Positions 34,538 to 43,561 of a stretch of DNA of 64,000 nt are shown piece by piece (position 1 is the first letter of the stretch; each line of letters begins with the position of its first letter). The stretch is taken from the NCBI GenBank assembly GCA_964649725.1, contig CAZYTM010000001.1, forward strand, positions 806,001 to 870,000. The letters are read 5' to 3'. The stretch is from CAZYTM01 sp964649725 (lineage in GTDB: Bacteria > Desulfobacterota > Desulfuromonadia > Geobacterales > Geobacteraceae). Below the pieces are notes generated by a model, which worked only from the letters and a program-made list of their open reading frames with translations, did no database searches and was not told the DNA's origin. The position numbers were made by a program, and so were the translations under genes.

Positions 34538-37500
34538 ATGCAATGGCGTTTCAGGTTCACCAGTCTCAAGACTAAGATGGTAGTGACGGTCTCGATTATT
34601 GTCGCCGTACTCGTCTCGGCGGTCGTTATCTGGAACTATCTGCATTATGTAGATGATCTCAAAGAAACCATTGCCAAGCAGCAGTTTGCCCTGGTCTCAG
34701 CCTCGGCCCGGCATATAGACGAACAGATCACCATTGCCCAGTTCATCCTCGGTAAGATTGCCGAAGAGCTTGGTCAGCTTGACCTGTCTGCCCCAGAGAC
34801 GTTGCAGAAAAAGCTTGATGAGGAAGATAATACCCATATCTTTTTCGAGAGCGGGCTCTTGATAATCGGCAAGGATGGCAGACTGTTAGTTGAAAGCCCG
34901 TTCAGGGAGAATCGGCGTGGCATGGATTTCAACTTTCGGGAATATGTCGCAAAGACCTTGCATGAGGGGAAGCCTTACGTCTCTGAAATATACCGGACAA
35001 CCTTTCCACCCTATAGTCCCACTATAGCCTTTACCTTTCCGATAAAGGATCGTCACGGCAGGGTGACCGGTATTCTGGTCGGCAGGCATAACCTGATGTC
35101 AGAGACTTTTCTCGGTAAAACAGCCACTACCAGGATAGGTAAAAGCGGTTATCTGTACGTCTTCAACGACAAGCGGATGCTGATCATGCATGCTGACAAG
35201 AAACGGGTCATGGAAACTGTCAAGCCAGGGGCAAATATCGGTCTTGACAAGGCACTGCAGGGTTTCGAGGGGACTATGGAGAACACCAACTCCAAGGGTG
35301 TCAAGGGGCTTACCTCATTTAAACGGCTTGCAACCGTTAACTGGATAGTGGCTGCTCATTTCCCGCAGGCCGAGGCCTATGCCCTCATAACCATGGTGCA
35401 AAAACAGACAATTGTCGCTTTGCTTGCAGCCAATCTGGTCGCCATGCTGATTGTCTGGCTGGTTATGGGGCGCCTGACTGCGCCGCTTACCTCTCTAACC
35501 CGGCATGTAGCAACCATAACGGACAAGAGTGGGCCGGGCCGGCTGGTTCAGTTAGAAGCTTCTGACGAAATAGGTGCCCTGGCCGACGCCTTCAACAGCA
35601 TGGTGGCAGAGCTGGATAAGCAGCAGCTGGTCCTGCAGCGGAGTCAGGAGATCTACCGGACTGTAGTGGAATGCAGCAGCGAACTGGCCATCTGGCGCGC
35701 ACCGGACCGGTCGGTCGTCTATGTCTCGCCAAACTGCCTGGAGCTTACCGGCTACAACGACAGCGAATTCTATCTCGACCCGGAACTGCTGGAGAACTCT
35801 GTCCATCCGGACGATAAGGCGTGCTGGCTGGGGCATAATATGGAAGATGACAAACCGTATGCCCATGACGGTTTTGAAGTCCGTCTCCTCACTAAAGAGG
35901 GAGAATGCCGCTGGTTCAACCACTCCTGTCATCCGATATACAATGATTGCGGCGAGTTTCGCGGCTTCCGCGGCAGTTTCCGGGATGTCACTGCTCAGGT
36001 CGAGGCAGAATCCCGGCTGCGTAAACTGTCGCGGGCGGTTGAGCAGAGTCCCTGCTCCATTGTCATCACGGACACAGCGGGTGCCATTGAGTATATAAAT
36101 CCGAAATTCACCCAGGTGAGCGGCTACACAGCCGAAGAGGCCTTGGGGCAGAACCCGCGCCTGCTGAAATCTGGGGAGATGGCCGCTGAAGGTTACCGTG
36201 AGCTCTGGGAGACCATTACCAGCGGCCGGGAATGGAGTGGCGAATTTCACAACAAACGGAAGAATGGCGAGCTCTACTGGGAGCATGCCTCCATATCGCC
36301 GATCAGCGGCAATGACGGCCTGATCTCCCACTTCATCGCCATCAAGGAGGATATAACTGCGCGTAAGGCGGCTGAAGAGGCTATGCTCCGCTCGGAAGAG
36401 AAGTTCTCCAAAGCGTTTCACGGTAGTCCCGACTGGATTGTAATCAGCCGCTTTGCAGACGGCTGCTATCTGGATGTCAATGCTGCATTTCTAGCTGTTA
36501 CCGGATTTACCCGAGGAGAGGTACTCGGCAAGAGCTCCATCGATCTCGGTATATGGGCCGAGCCAGGGGAGCGGCAGCGGAATGTTGAGCAGCTGATGTA
36601 TTCAGGGCGGATAAATAATGTCGAGGTGGTCTTCCGGACTAAAGAGGGTGACTGTCGCAACATGCTCTGGTCAGCCGACCTGATCGACTATAACGGCGAG
36701 GTCTGTATTATTGCCGTGGCGCGGGATATCACCGCGCTGAAGCTGACCGAACGGGAGTTGAACAAGAGCCGGGCCGAGCTGCAGATTAATCATGAAGAGT
36801 TGAAGCACCTCTACCAGCAGATGGAGACCAAGAATAGCGAGCTGGAGAAGGCCTATGCCGAATTGCAAGCGACCCAGACCCAGTTCCTGCAGCAGGAGAA
36901 GATGGCCTCTATCGGTCAGCTGGCAGCCGGGGTGGCACATGAGATAAACAACCCGATCGGTTTTGTGGCGAGCAATCTCAGTACCCTTGAGAAATATACC
37001 GGCCGGCTGGCCGAGTTCATCTCCCTCCAGGAGGCGGCACTCAAAAGGGGAGCGACGGAGCTTGACTTGGTCGGTATGGCGGAGCAGCGGAAAAAGATGA
37101 AACTCGATTATGTCATGGAGGATATCCCGCAACTGATAAAGGAGTCGCTCGATGGCGCCGACCGGGTGAAGAAGATCGTCGCCGACTTGAAGAGTTTCTC
37201 CCGGCTGGATGAGGCTGAGCACAAATATGCGGATATCAACGAATGTCTGGAGAGCACAATCAATATCGTCTGGAACGAGCTGAAGTACAAGGTGACCCTG
37301 CACAAGGAGCTGGGCGATCTGCCACAGATCAGATGTTTTCCCCAGCAACTGAACCAGGTCTTCCTCAATCTGCTGGTCAACGCCTCCCACGCCATCGAGA
37401 AACAGGGTGATCTGACCGTCCGGACCTGGCAGGAGGAGGGGTATGTCAAGATAGCCGTGACCGACACCGGCTGTGGTATTACCGAAGAGACGCAGCAGCG

Positions 37501-37690
37501 GATATTCGAACCCTTCTTCACCACCAAGGAGGTAGGGAAGGGGACCGGTCTCGGGCTCTCCATCTCCTACGACATCATCAAGAGGCACCAGGGTGAGATC
37601 GAGGTGGCGAGCGAAGTCGGGGTCGGGACGACCTTCACGGTAAAACTGCCGGTAGAAGAGGTGAGCGATGGCAGAGAGCTGGCAGCGTAA
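34538..37690 (+). CDS. membrane sensor histidine kinase: dCache-HAMP-three PAS-HisKA-HATPase
   Basis: 1050 aa from the ATG at 34538 (AAGGGG eight bases before; a GTG at 34529 is possible). TM1 ~14-34; periplasmic dCache sensor ~40-280 (GKSGYLYVFNDKRMLIMHAD is typical); TM2 ~288-311; HAMP ~312-365; PAS ~375-485 (EIYRTVVECSSELAIWRAPD), ~495-615 and ~625-745; coiled coil; HisKA with phospho-His in GQLAAGVAHEINNP; HATPase with LNLLVNASHAIEK (N), DTGCGIT (G1), GTGLGLS (G2). No attached receiver, so partners are the separate receiver proteins downstream. Its 3' end overlaps the next kinase by 23 bp. Confidence 0.92.
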   Translation: MQWRFRFTSLKTKMVVTVSIIVAVLVSAVVIWNYLHYVDDLKETIAKQQFALVSASARHIDEQITIAQFILGKIAEELGQLDLSAPETLQKKLDEEDNTHIFFESGLLIIGKDGRLLVESPFRENRRGMDFNFREYVAKTLHEGKPYVSEIYRTTFPPYSPTIAFTFPIKDRHGRVTGILVGRHNLMSETFLGKTATTRIGKSGYLYVFNDKRMLIMHADKKRVMETVKPGANIGLDKALQGFEGTMENTNSKGVKGLTSFKRLATVNWIVAAHFPQAEAYALITMVQKQTIVALLAANLVAMLIVWLVMGRLTAPLTSLTRHVATITDKSGPGRLVQLEASDEIGALADAFNSMVAELDKQQLVLQRSQEIYRTVVECSSELAIWRAPDRSVVYVSPNCLELTGYNDSEFYLDPELLENSVHPDDKACWLGHNMEDDKPYAHDGFEVRLLTKEGECRWFNHSCHPIYNDCGEFRGFRGSFRDVTAQVEAESRLRKLSRAVEQSPCSIVITDTAGAIEYINPKFTQVSGYTAEEALGQNPRLLKSGEMAAEGYRELWETITSGREWSGEFHNKRKNGELYWEHASISPISGNDGLISHFIAIKEDITARKAAEEAMLRSEEKFSKAFHGSPDWIVISRFADGCYLDVNAAFLAVTGFTRGEVLGKSSIDLGIWAEPGERQRNVEQLMYSGRINNVEVVFRTKEGDCRNMLWSADLIDYNGEVCIIAVARDITALKLTERELNKSRAELQINHEELKHLYQQMETKNSELEKAYAELQATQTQFLQQEKMASIGQLAAGVAHEINNPIGFVASNLSTLEKYTGRLAEFISLQEAALKRGATELDLVGMAEQRKKMKLDYVMEDIPQLIKESLDGADRVKKIVADLKSFSRLDEAEHKYADINECLESTINIVWNELKYKVTLHKELGDLPQIRCFPQQLNQVFLNLLVNASHAIEKQGDLTVRTWQEEGYVKIAVTDTGCGITEETQQRIFEPFFTTKEVGKGTGLGLSISYDIIKRHQGEIEVASEVGVGTTFTVKLPVEEVSDGRELAA

Positions 37691-39797
37691 GCACGAAATA
37701 TGCAGCATGGGGCTGCGGGAGCTGCTTGCCTTTGGTGAGGGGTCGCTGCTGGAGCGGATGCATACCTTTGCCCTGGAGCGGGGGTATGCCAAATATACCG
37801 CAACCCAGGTCGAGGCGTGGCGGCAGTCAATTGCCGGGCTCTCCGATGCGCTGATAATGGCGCTGGCCGACTCCGATGCACCGCGCGAACTAGGCCCGGA
37901 TGACGATTTCATCAATGACCCGGTGGCCGCATTCGGGGTGAAGGAGGCGCAGCTGCACCGGCGCCGCGGGATAACCCTGGAGATGTTTCTCGGCCTGATG
38001 AAATACTATCGCCAGGCTTATCTCGACCTGGTGAGCGATGCCGATTATCCGGCAGCTGTAGCGGCGAATCACGCCCTCGCCCTGAACCGGCTCTTTGACC
38101 GGATCGAGATCGCCTTCTGCGCTGAATGGGTCCGTTCGGCTGAAGCGCATGAAGAGCTTGCCGAGCTGCAGCAGGCTAATCGTGAGTTGGCCAATGAAAA
38201 GGCGCAATATCTGACTATTTTCGAGAGTCTCCCCAATCCGGCCATATTTTTTGCTGCTGACGGGAAGGTCGGTAAAATCAATCAGGCTGCCCAGGAGGTC
38301 TTATTAGGCGGGGTCTCTTCGACCAGGCGATCGTATGCCGAGGCCGGGGATGAGGGGGGGTTGGCCAAGCTTCGCCCCTTGCTGGAGAAGTTCAGGGTTG
38401 AAGGGGGTGACTCGAACAGCGGCAACGTGTCGTTGCAGGTATCCGGTCAGGAGAAGGTATATGCCGTAAAGATGGAGGAGATGAAGGATTTCAGCGAGAA
38501 GTTTGCCGGGACGGTGATGATATTGAACGATATCAGCGACCTGCACAAGGTCGCCCGTTCCCTGCAGAAGAGCCGGGCCGAAACAGCCAAGAACCATGAG
38601 GAGTTGAAGGCGCTCTTTTTAATGGTGCAGCAGGGGAAGATGGAGTGGGAGCGGACCATGGACTGCATCGGCGACATGGTTATCCTGACCGATAACGAGG
38701 GGCGGATCCGCCGCTGTAACACAGCGCTGCAGGAGTTTGCCGGGCAGGAGTGCCGCAAACTGATCGGCCAGGACTGGAAGGATATCCTCTTTGAATCCGG
38801 CCTCCAGGCAGGGCAGTTTTTTCAGCCCGGGAGCGAACTATTCCACCCCCCCAGCAACCGCTGGTATCTCTACAACTCTTACCCCTACAGCGATTCGAGC
38901 GGCTATGATATCTCCGGGGTGGTCATCACGCTGCATGATACCACCGAACTGAAGCAGGTCGCCGAGGCGCTGGGTAGCGCCTTCAACGAGCTGAAGGCAA
39001 CCCAGGCGAAGGTCCTGCAGCAGGAGAAGATGGCCTCCATCGGCCAGCTGGCGGCAGGGGTGGCTCATGAGATAAACAACCCGATCGGTTTTGTGGCGAG
39101 TAATCTCGGTACTCTCGACAAGTATGTGGGGCGGCTGGCTGACTTTATCACCAGCCAGGATAGGGTGTTGGCCGGCGTGGCAGCCGGCGAGGCGGTTACC
39201 GGCCTGGCTGAAGAGCGGAAAAAGCTGAAGCTGGATTATATCATGGAGGATGCCCGGATGCTGATCAAGGAGTCTCAGGACGGAACCGACCGGGTGAAGA
39301 AGATAGTTGCCGACCTGAAGAGCTTCTCCCGTGTCGATGAGGCGGAATTCAAGGTGGCTGACATCAACGAATGTCTGGAGAGCACCATCAACATCGTCTG
39401 GAACGAGATCAAATACAAGGCGACCCTGGACAAGGAGCTTGGCGATATACCGCCGATTCGCTGTTATCCGCAGCAGCTGAATCAGGTCTTTCTCAATCTA
39501 CTGGTGAATGCGGCGCACGCCATCGAGAAGCAGGGGGAGATCAAGGTGCGGACCTGGGAGGATTCCGGTCAGGTATGTATTTCCGTGACCGATACCGGCT
39601 CCGGTATCAACGAGGCTACCCTGGCACATATCTTCGAGCCTTTCTTCACCACCAAGGAGGTGGGGAAGGGGACCGGTCTGGGGCTTTCGATCTCCTACGA
39701 TATTGTCAAAAAGCATCAGGGGGAGATCCTGGTAAAGAGTGAAGTAGGGAAGGGGACCACCTTCATAGTCAGGATTCCCAAGGGGGAGGAGCAATAA
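37668..39797 (+). CDS. soluble histidine kinase: helical N-terminal domain-two PAS-HisKA-HATPase
   Basis: 709 aa. Residues 1-170 are all-helical (RERMHTFALERGY-like pattern: LLERMHTFALERGYAKYT, RRRGITLEMFLGLMKYYRQA), resembling RsbR-type N-terminal sensor domains. PAS ~180-300 (YLTIFESLPNPAIFFAADGK) and ~320-435 (MEWERTMDCIGDMVILTDNE). HisKA contains GQLAAGVAHEINNP; HATPase has LNLLVNAAHAIEK, DTGSGIN, GTGLGLS. The kinase core is a close copy of that of the preceding gene, even at DNA level. No membrane segment. The gene starts inside the 3' end of the previous one and ends one base before the receiver gene. Confidence 0.9.
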   Translation: MAESWQRKHEICSMGLRELLAFGEGSLLERMHTFALERGYAKYTATQVEAWRQSIAGLSDALIMALADSDAPRELGPDDDFINDPVAAFGVKEAQLHRRRGITLEMFLGLMKYYRQAYLDLVSDADYPAAVAANHALALNRLFDRIEIAFCAEWVRSAEAHEELAELQQANRELANEKAQYLTIFESLPNPAIFFAADGKVGKINQAAQEVLLGGVSSTRRSYAEAGDEGGLAKLRPLLEKFRVEGGDSNSGNVSLQVSGQEKVYAVKMEEMKDFSEKFAGTVMILNDISDLHKVARSLQKSRAETAKNHEELKALFLMVQQGKMEWERTMDCIGDMVILTDNEGRIRRCNTALQEFAGQECRKLIGQDWKDILFESGLQAGQFFQPGSELFHPPSNRWYLYNSYPYSDSSGYDISGVVITLHDTTELKQVAEALGSAFNELKATQAKVLQQEKMASIGQLAAGVAHEINNPIGFVASNLGTLDKYVGRLADFITSQDRVLAGVAAGEAVTGLAEERKKLKLDYIMEDARMLIKESQDGTDRVKKIVADLKSFSRVDEAEFKVADINECLESTINIVWNEIKYKATLDKELGDIPPIRCYPQQLNQVFLNLLVNAAHAIEKQGEIKVRTWEDSGQVCISVTDTGSGINEATLAHIFEPFFTTKEVGKGTGLGLSISYDIVKKHQGEILVKSEVGKGTTFIVRIPKGEEQ

Positions 39798-39798
39798 C

Positions 39799-40623
39799 AT
39801 GGGTGAACAGGTTCGTCTGCTCTGCGTCGATGATGAACGGAACGTTCTGCGGGCTCTGGAGAGGGTCTTCATGGATGAAGATTATCAGGTCTTTACCGCA
39901 CCATCCGGCGAAGAAGGGCTGGAGGTCCTGGCTGGCAATGACCCGATCCAGATCGTCATCTCGGACTACCGGATGCCGGGGTTGAACGGGGTCGATTTTC
40001 TCAGCCAGGTCTGCAGCCGTTGGCCTGACACGGTCCGGATCGTCCTCTCCGGCTATGCGGATACTGCGGCGGTGGTGGCTGCCATCAATGAAGGGCAGAT
40101 ATACAAGTTCATTCCGAAACCGTGGAACGACGATGAGCTGAAAGTGACTATCGCCAATGCTGTGGAACGCTTCTTCCTGCACCAGAAGAACCAGCAGCTG
40201 ATGGAACAGCTTTCCGATTCCAATGAAGAGCTGTTGAAGCTCAATGAAAATCTGGAGCATCTTGTCATGGAGCGGTCGGCGAAGATCATTTTGCAGAACA
40301 AGGCGCTGGAGCAGTCGCAACTGGTCCTGGAACTCCTGCCGCTGGGGGTGATCGGGGTCGTTCCGGACGGGATGGTGGTGCTTTGCAATCAGGAGGGGGG
40401 GAGACTGCTGGATATTGCCAGGGAGGAGTTGCTTGGGGAGAATGTAGCAGAGAAATTCCCCCCTCCGGTGGCAGCTTTCGTCAGCCGTGGCTTTGCCAAT
40501 GATAGTCTGCATGAACGGGTCGAATGGTCAGGGAAAAGGCTGCGGCTGCGGAGCAGGCACATCTGTCAGGACCAGCAGGAGGCACTCATCGTGGTGCTTG
40601 ATAGGGAGGAGAACAATGAGTGA
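39799..40623 (+). CDS. response regulator: receiver-coiled coil-PAS
   Basis: 274 aa. Receiver ~5-125 with acidic pair DDE (11-13), phospho-Asp56 in VISDYRMPG, LSGYAD and Lys in KFIPKPWND. A coiled coil (~130-170, QLSDSNEELLKLNENLEHLV) and a PAS-like domain (~175-270, LPLGVIGVVPDGMVVLCNQE) follow. No DNA-binding or enzymatic output, so it likely acts by protein contact. Starts one base after the preceding kinase stop and overlaps the next gene by 8 bp. Confidence 0.9.
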   Translation: MGEQVRLLCVDDERNVLRALERVFMDEDYQVFTAPSGEEGLEVLAGNDPIQIVISDYRMPGLNGVDFLSQVCSRWPDTVRIVLSGYADTAAVVAAINEGQIYKFIPKPWNDDELKVTIANAVERFFLHQKNQQLMEQLSDSNEELLKLNENLEHLVMERSAKIILQNKALEQSQLVLELLPLGVIGVVPDGMVVLCNQEGGRLLDIAREELLGENVAEKFPPPVAAFVSRGFANDSLHERVEWSGKRLRLRSRHICQDQQEALIVVLDREENNE

Positions 40624-41599
40624 AAGAATACTGTTTGTCGATGACGAGGAGAATGTCCTGAAAGCGGTGCAGAGACTCTTTGCTGACAGTGGGCTGACAA
40701 TCCTCACCGCTGCTTCAGCTGAAGCTGCTTTGCAGCAGATAATGGCCGAAGAGATTGCGGTGCTGGTCTCGGACAACCATATGCCAGGCCTGCATGGGAT
40801 AGACCTGCTGGCTATGGTGAGCTACAAATCGCCGCAGACAGTCAAGATACTGATGACCGGGCATGCCGATCTGCCGACCGCCATCGAGGCGATCAATATC
40901 GGTGAAGTGTTCCGCTTTGTCCTCAAACCCTGGGACAATGAAGCGCTGCTGGCAACGGTACAGGAGGCGGTCATCCGCTACCGGCTGGTACAGTCGCTTC
41001 GCCATGGTGATGAAACGGTCTTCCGTACCATAGGCCAGACCATCGAACTGAAGGACCCCTCCACCAAGGGTCACTGTGACCGGGTTGCCGGTTATGCCCT
41101 GCTATTGGCCGAAGGATTGGGTATTCCGGCGGAGGTGCGGGAAGAGATAAAGCGGGGGAGCTGGCTGCACGACTGTGGCAAGATCGGTGTTCCGGATGCA
41201 GTCTTGAACCTGGCCGGGCCGCTCAACGACCGGGAGTACGAGACCATCAAGAAGCATCCGGTCTGGGGTGCTGAGGTGGCTCGGCAGGCGAGGCTTTCAG
41301 ACAGGGTGGTCAATATCATCCGTCATCACCATGAGCGGTTCGATGGCCGCGGCTACCCGATGGGGCTCTCCGGCGCTGCCATTCCGCTGGAGGCGCGCAT
41401 CGTTGCCGTGGCGGATGTCTATGATGCGCTCACCACAGACCGTCCCTACCGCCGAGGGTATCAGCAGAAGAAGGCGCTCGGTATCCTGACCGACATGCAG
41501 GGGAACCAGCTCGATCCGGAGATGGTGACACTATTCAAGGAGAGGCTGCTGGAGCTGGCGAGATCAGAACCGCTCAGAAAGGCAGTGAATGATGACTGA
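40616..41599 (+). CDS. response regulator with canonical HD-GYP domain (cyclic-di-GMP phosphodiesterase)
   Basis: 327 aa. Receiver ~1-120 (Asp53 in LVSDNHMPG; MTGHAD; FRFVLKPWDN). The HD-GYP domain (~150-320) has all hallmark residues: KGHCDRVAGYALLLAEGL, HDCGKIGVPD, HPVWGAEVA, HHHERFDGRGYP, VAVADVYDALTTDRPYR. It hydrolyses cyclic-di-GMP when activated, like RpfG. The ATG at 40616 follows GGGAGGAGAACA and lies inside the end of the previous gene. An upstream frame to 40487 is only overlap with that gene. Confidence 0.95.
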   Translation: MSERILFVDDEENVLKAVQRLFADSGLTILTAASAEAALQQIMAEEIAVLVSDNHMPGLHGIDLLAMVSYKSPQTVKILMTGHADLPTAIEAINIGEVFRFVLKPWDNEALLATVQEAVIRYRLVQSLRHGDETVFRTIGQTIELKDPSTKGHCDRVAGYALLLAEGLGIPAEVREEIKRGSWLHDCGKIGVPDAVLNLAGPLNDREYETIKKHPVWGAEVARQARLSDRVVNIIRHHHERFDGRGYPMGLSGAAIPLEARIVAVADVYDALTTDRPYRRGYQQKKALGILTDMQGNQLDPEMVTLFKERLLELARSEPLRKAVNDD

Positions 41600-42908
41600 A
41601 AGCTCATCTGTCAAGGTCCTCTTTGTCGATGACGAAGAGAACATCCTCAAGGCTTTGGAGCGGCTCATGCTGGACGAGCAGTTCGAAACCCTGACCGCTG
41701 CCTCGGCCAACGATGCCCTGGAGCTGTTGCAGCATACAGCCGGGGTTGGCCTGATCGTCTCGGACCAGCGGATGCCTGGAGTGACAGGGGTCGAGTTTCT
41801 CGAACAGGCACGGGTAATCGCCCCGGATGCCCTGCGCATAATGCTTACCGGCTATGCCGATATTCAGGCGACCATGGGGGCGATCAATCGTGGCGGTGCC
41901 TATCGCTATATCACCAAGCCATGGAACGACGAAGAACTGCTGCAGACCATCCGCGACGGCATCACCCATTACCGGCTGCTGCTGGAAAACCGCCAGCTTA
42001 CTGAAACGGTCAACCGGCAGAACGAGGAGTTGAAAGAGTGGAACAGCCGGCTCAAGGAGCGGGTCCTGGAGCATACCGCACGGATCAGGCTGCAGAACGA
42101 GGAGCTGGCTGCCCGTGGTGAGATGCTGCAGGGGGCGTTTCGCGGTACCATCCAGGCCTTTGCCAAACTGGTGGAGTTCGGTGGTCGGCGGCACAACCAT
42201 TCCCGCAATGTGGCGGAGATATCCGTCAACATCTGCCGCGAACTGGGCATTTCAGCCGAGGAGACCGATAAGATCCGTATCGCGGCGCTGCTTCACGATA
42301 TCGGCGAGATAGGGATCAGCGAGACCATCCTGGAGAAAGGGATACAGGAGATGAACCCGGAAGAGCTGCAGACCTATCTGCAGCACGCAGTGCGGGGGCA
42401 GGCGGCCATCGATGCAGTGGAGGAGTTGCGTGAGGTTGGGGTGCTGATCCGCCACCATCACGAACAGTTCAATGGTAAAGGCTATCCGGACGGTCTGGCA
42501 GGTGAAGCTATCCCCCTCGGCTCCAGGATCATTGCCATGGCAGATTATGTCGATCTGGAGATGGGTGATGATTCTGGCGAAAAGGCACTGGAGGCGCTCT
42601 TTACCAAGATCGCCCTGCATGCCGGAGTCAGCCTTGACCCTGCTCTGGTGCGACCGGTGAAGCACTTTGCCCGTTATCGCTACTTTGCCCCGAATGTCAA
42701 GCAGCATGGTGGCATCGAGGAGTTGAAGCCGAACCAGTTGCTGGAAGGGATGCGGGTGGTGCGTGATCTGTACAGCGGTACCGGGATTCTCCTGGTCAGT
42801 TACAACACGGTACTGGACCGGCAGATGGTCAATTCGATCCGCCGCTACTACGAAATCGATCCACCTAATAAAGGTATTTTTGTCGATACCGGGGGCGTTG
42901 CCAGATGA
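41589..42908 (+). CDS. response regulator with variant HD-GYP domain
   Basis: 439 aa. Receiver ~8-130 (Asp59 in IVSDQRMPG; LTGYAD; YRYITKPWND), coiled coil ~135-195 (LTETVNRQNEELKEWNSRLK), HD-GYP region ~198-345 (HNHSRNVAEISVNICRELGI, HDIGEIGISE, HHHEQFNGKGYP, IIAMADYVDLEMGD), then a ~95-residue C-terminal extension (LKPNQLLEGMRVVRDLYSGT). The HD box reads HDIGE where active enzymes have HDxGK: the HD dyad is intact but the Lys is replaced by Glu. The segment after the metal residues also lacks the DALTSDRPY-type motif. It may have altered activity or bind nucleotide only. Overlaps both neighbours. Confidence 0.88.
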   Translation: MMTESSSVKVLFVDDEENILKALERLMLDEQFETLTAASANDALELLQHTAGVGLIVSDQRMPGVTGVEFLEQARVIAPDALRIMLTGYADIQATMGAINRGGAYRYITKPWNDEELLQTIRDGITHYRLLLENRQLTETVNRQNEELKEWNSRLKERVLEHTARIRLQNEELAARGEMLQGAFRGTIQAFAKLVEFGGRRHNHSRNVAEISVNICRELGISAEETDKIRIAALLHDIGEIGISETILEKGIQEMNPEELQTYLQHAVRGQAAIDAVEELREVGVLIRHHHEQFNGKGYPDGLAGEAIPLGSRIIAMADYVDLEMGDDSGEKALEALFTKIALHAGVSLDPALVRPVKHFARYRYFAPNVKQHGGIEELKPNQLLEGMRVVRDLYSGTGILLVSYNTVLDRQMVNSIRRYYEIDPPNKGIFVDTGGVAR

Positions 42909-43561
42909 TCGAGTATAACGAACAGGAACAGCGGATGGTACTGAAGCTGGTCTATTACGGCCCGGCCCGTTCCGGCAAGACCACCAACCTCCTTACCCTG
43001 CACGACCAGCTGACCAGAGAGGGGCGGGGGGAGTTGATGGTGCTCGACACCACTGATGACCGGACCATATTTTTCGATCTGCTCCCATTTTTCCTGGTGG
43101 CGCCGAGTGGCTTGAAGATCAAGATCAAGGCCTATACCGTGCCGGGCCAGGTACGCCACGATGCTACCCGCAAGGCGGTGCTGCAGCGGGCCGACGGAGT
43201 GGCCTTCATTGCCGATTCGCAGCTTTGTGAAGCGGTCAACAATGTGGCCAGTTTCGACAACCTGGAACGGAACCTCTCCATGGTCGGGCTCGATATCGAC
43301 AAACTGCCGCTGGTGGTGCAGTTCAACAAGCGTGATCTGCCGGCAGTGATGGCCGAGGCAGAGATAAGGGACTCATGGCATCCGACCGGTATCCAGGTGA
43401 TGATGGCATCGGCCCTGCAGGGTTGGGGGGTGATCGAGACCTTTGCCATGCTGGCAGGGAAGGTCTATCGGCAGCTCGACAGCCGTTACCAGCTGGGAGC
43501 GCGACATGGTCTCATGGAGGAGGATTTTCTCCGCAATCTGACCATGACAGGTGAAGAATGA
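42905..43561 (+). CDS. MglA-type Ras-like small GTPase
   Basis: 218 aa. P-loop GPARSGKTTN (~19-28), switch I/II region TTDDRTIFFDLLPFFL, then IKAYTVPGQVRHDATRKAVL (the MglA-specific TVPGQ), FIADSQ, and guanine-specificity NKRD. MglA proteins set cell polarity and activate type IV pili or gliding machinery in Myxococcus and relatives (established). Length and motifs match, but Pxx3 residues differ from canonical (GPARSGKT rather than GPGLCGKT). No roadblock (MglB) gene lies beside it. ATGA overlaps on both sides join it to the HD-GYP and kinase genes. Confidence 0.9.
   Translation: MIEYNEQEQRMVLKLVYYGPARSGKTTNLLTLHDQLTREGRGELMVLDTTDDRTIFFDLLPFFLVAPSGLKIKIKAYTVPGQVRHDATRKAVLQRADGVAFIADSQLCEAVNNVASFDNLERNLSMVGLDIDKLPLVVQFNKRDLPAVMAEAEIRDSWHPTGIQVMMASALQGWGVIETFAMLAGKVYRQLDSRYQLGARHGLMEEDFLRNLTMTGEE

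Noticed and set aside
35552..36421. 289-codon minus-strand frame opposite the dCache kinase gene
   Set aside because: Antisense to PAS coding sequence; product has no recognisable domain or start signal.
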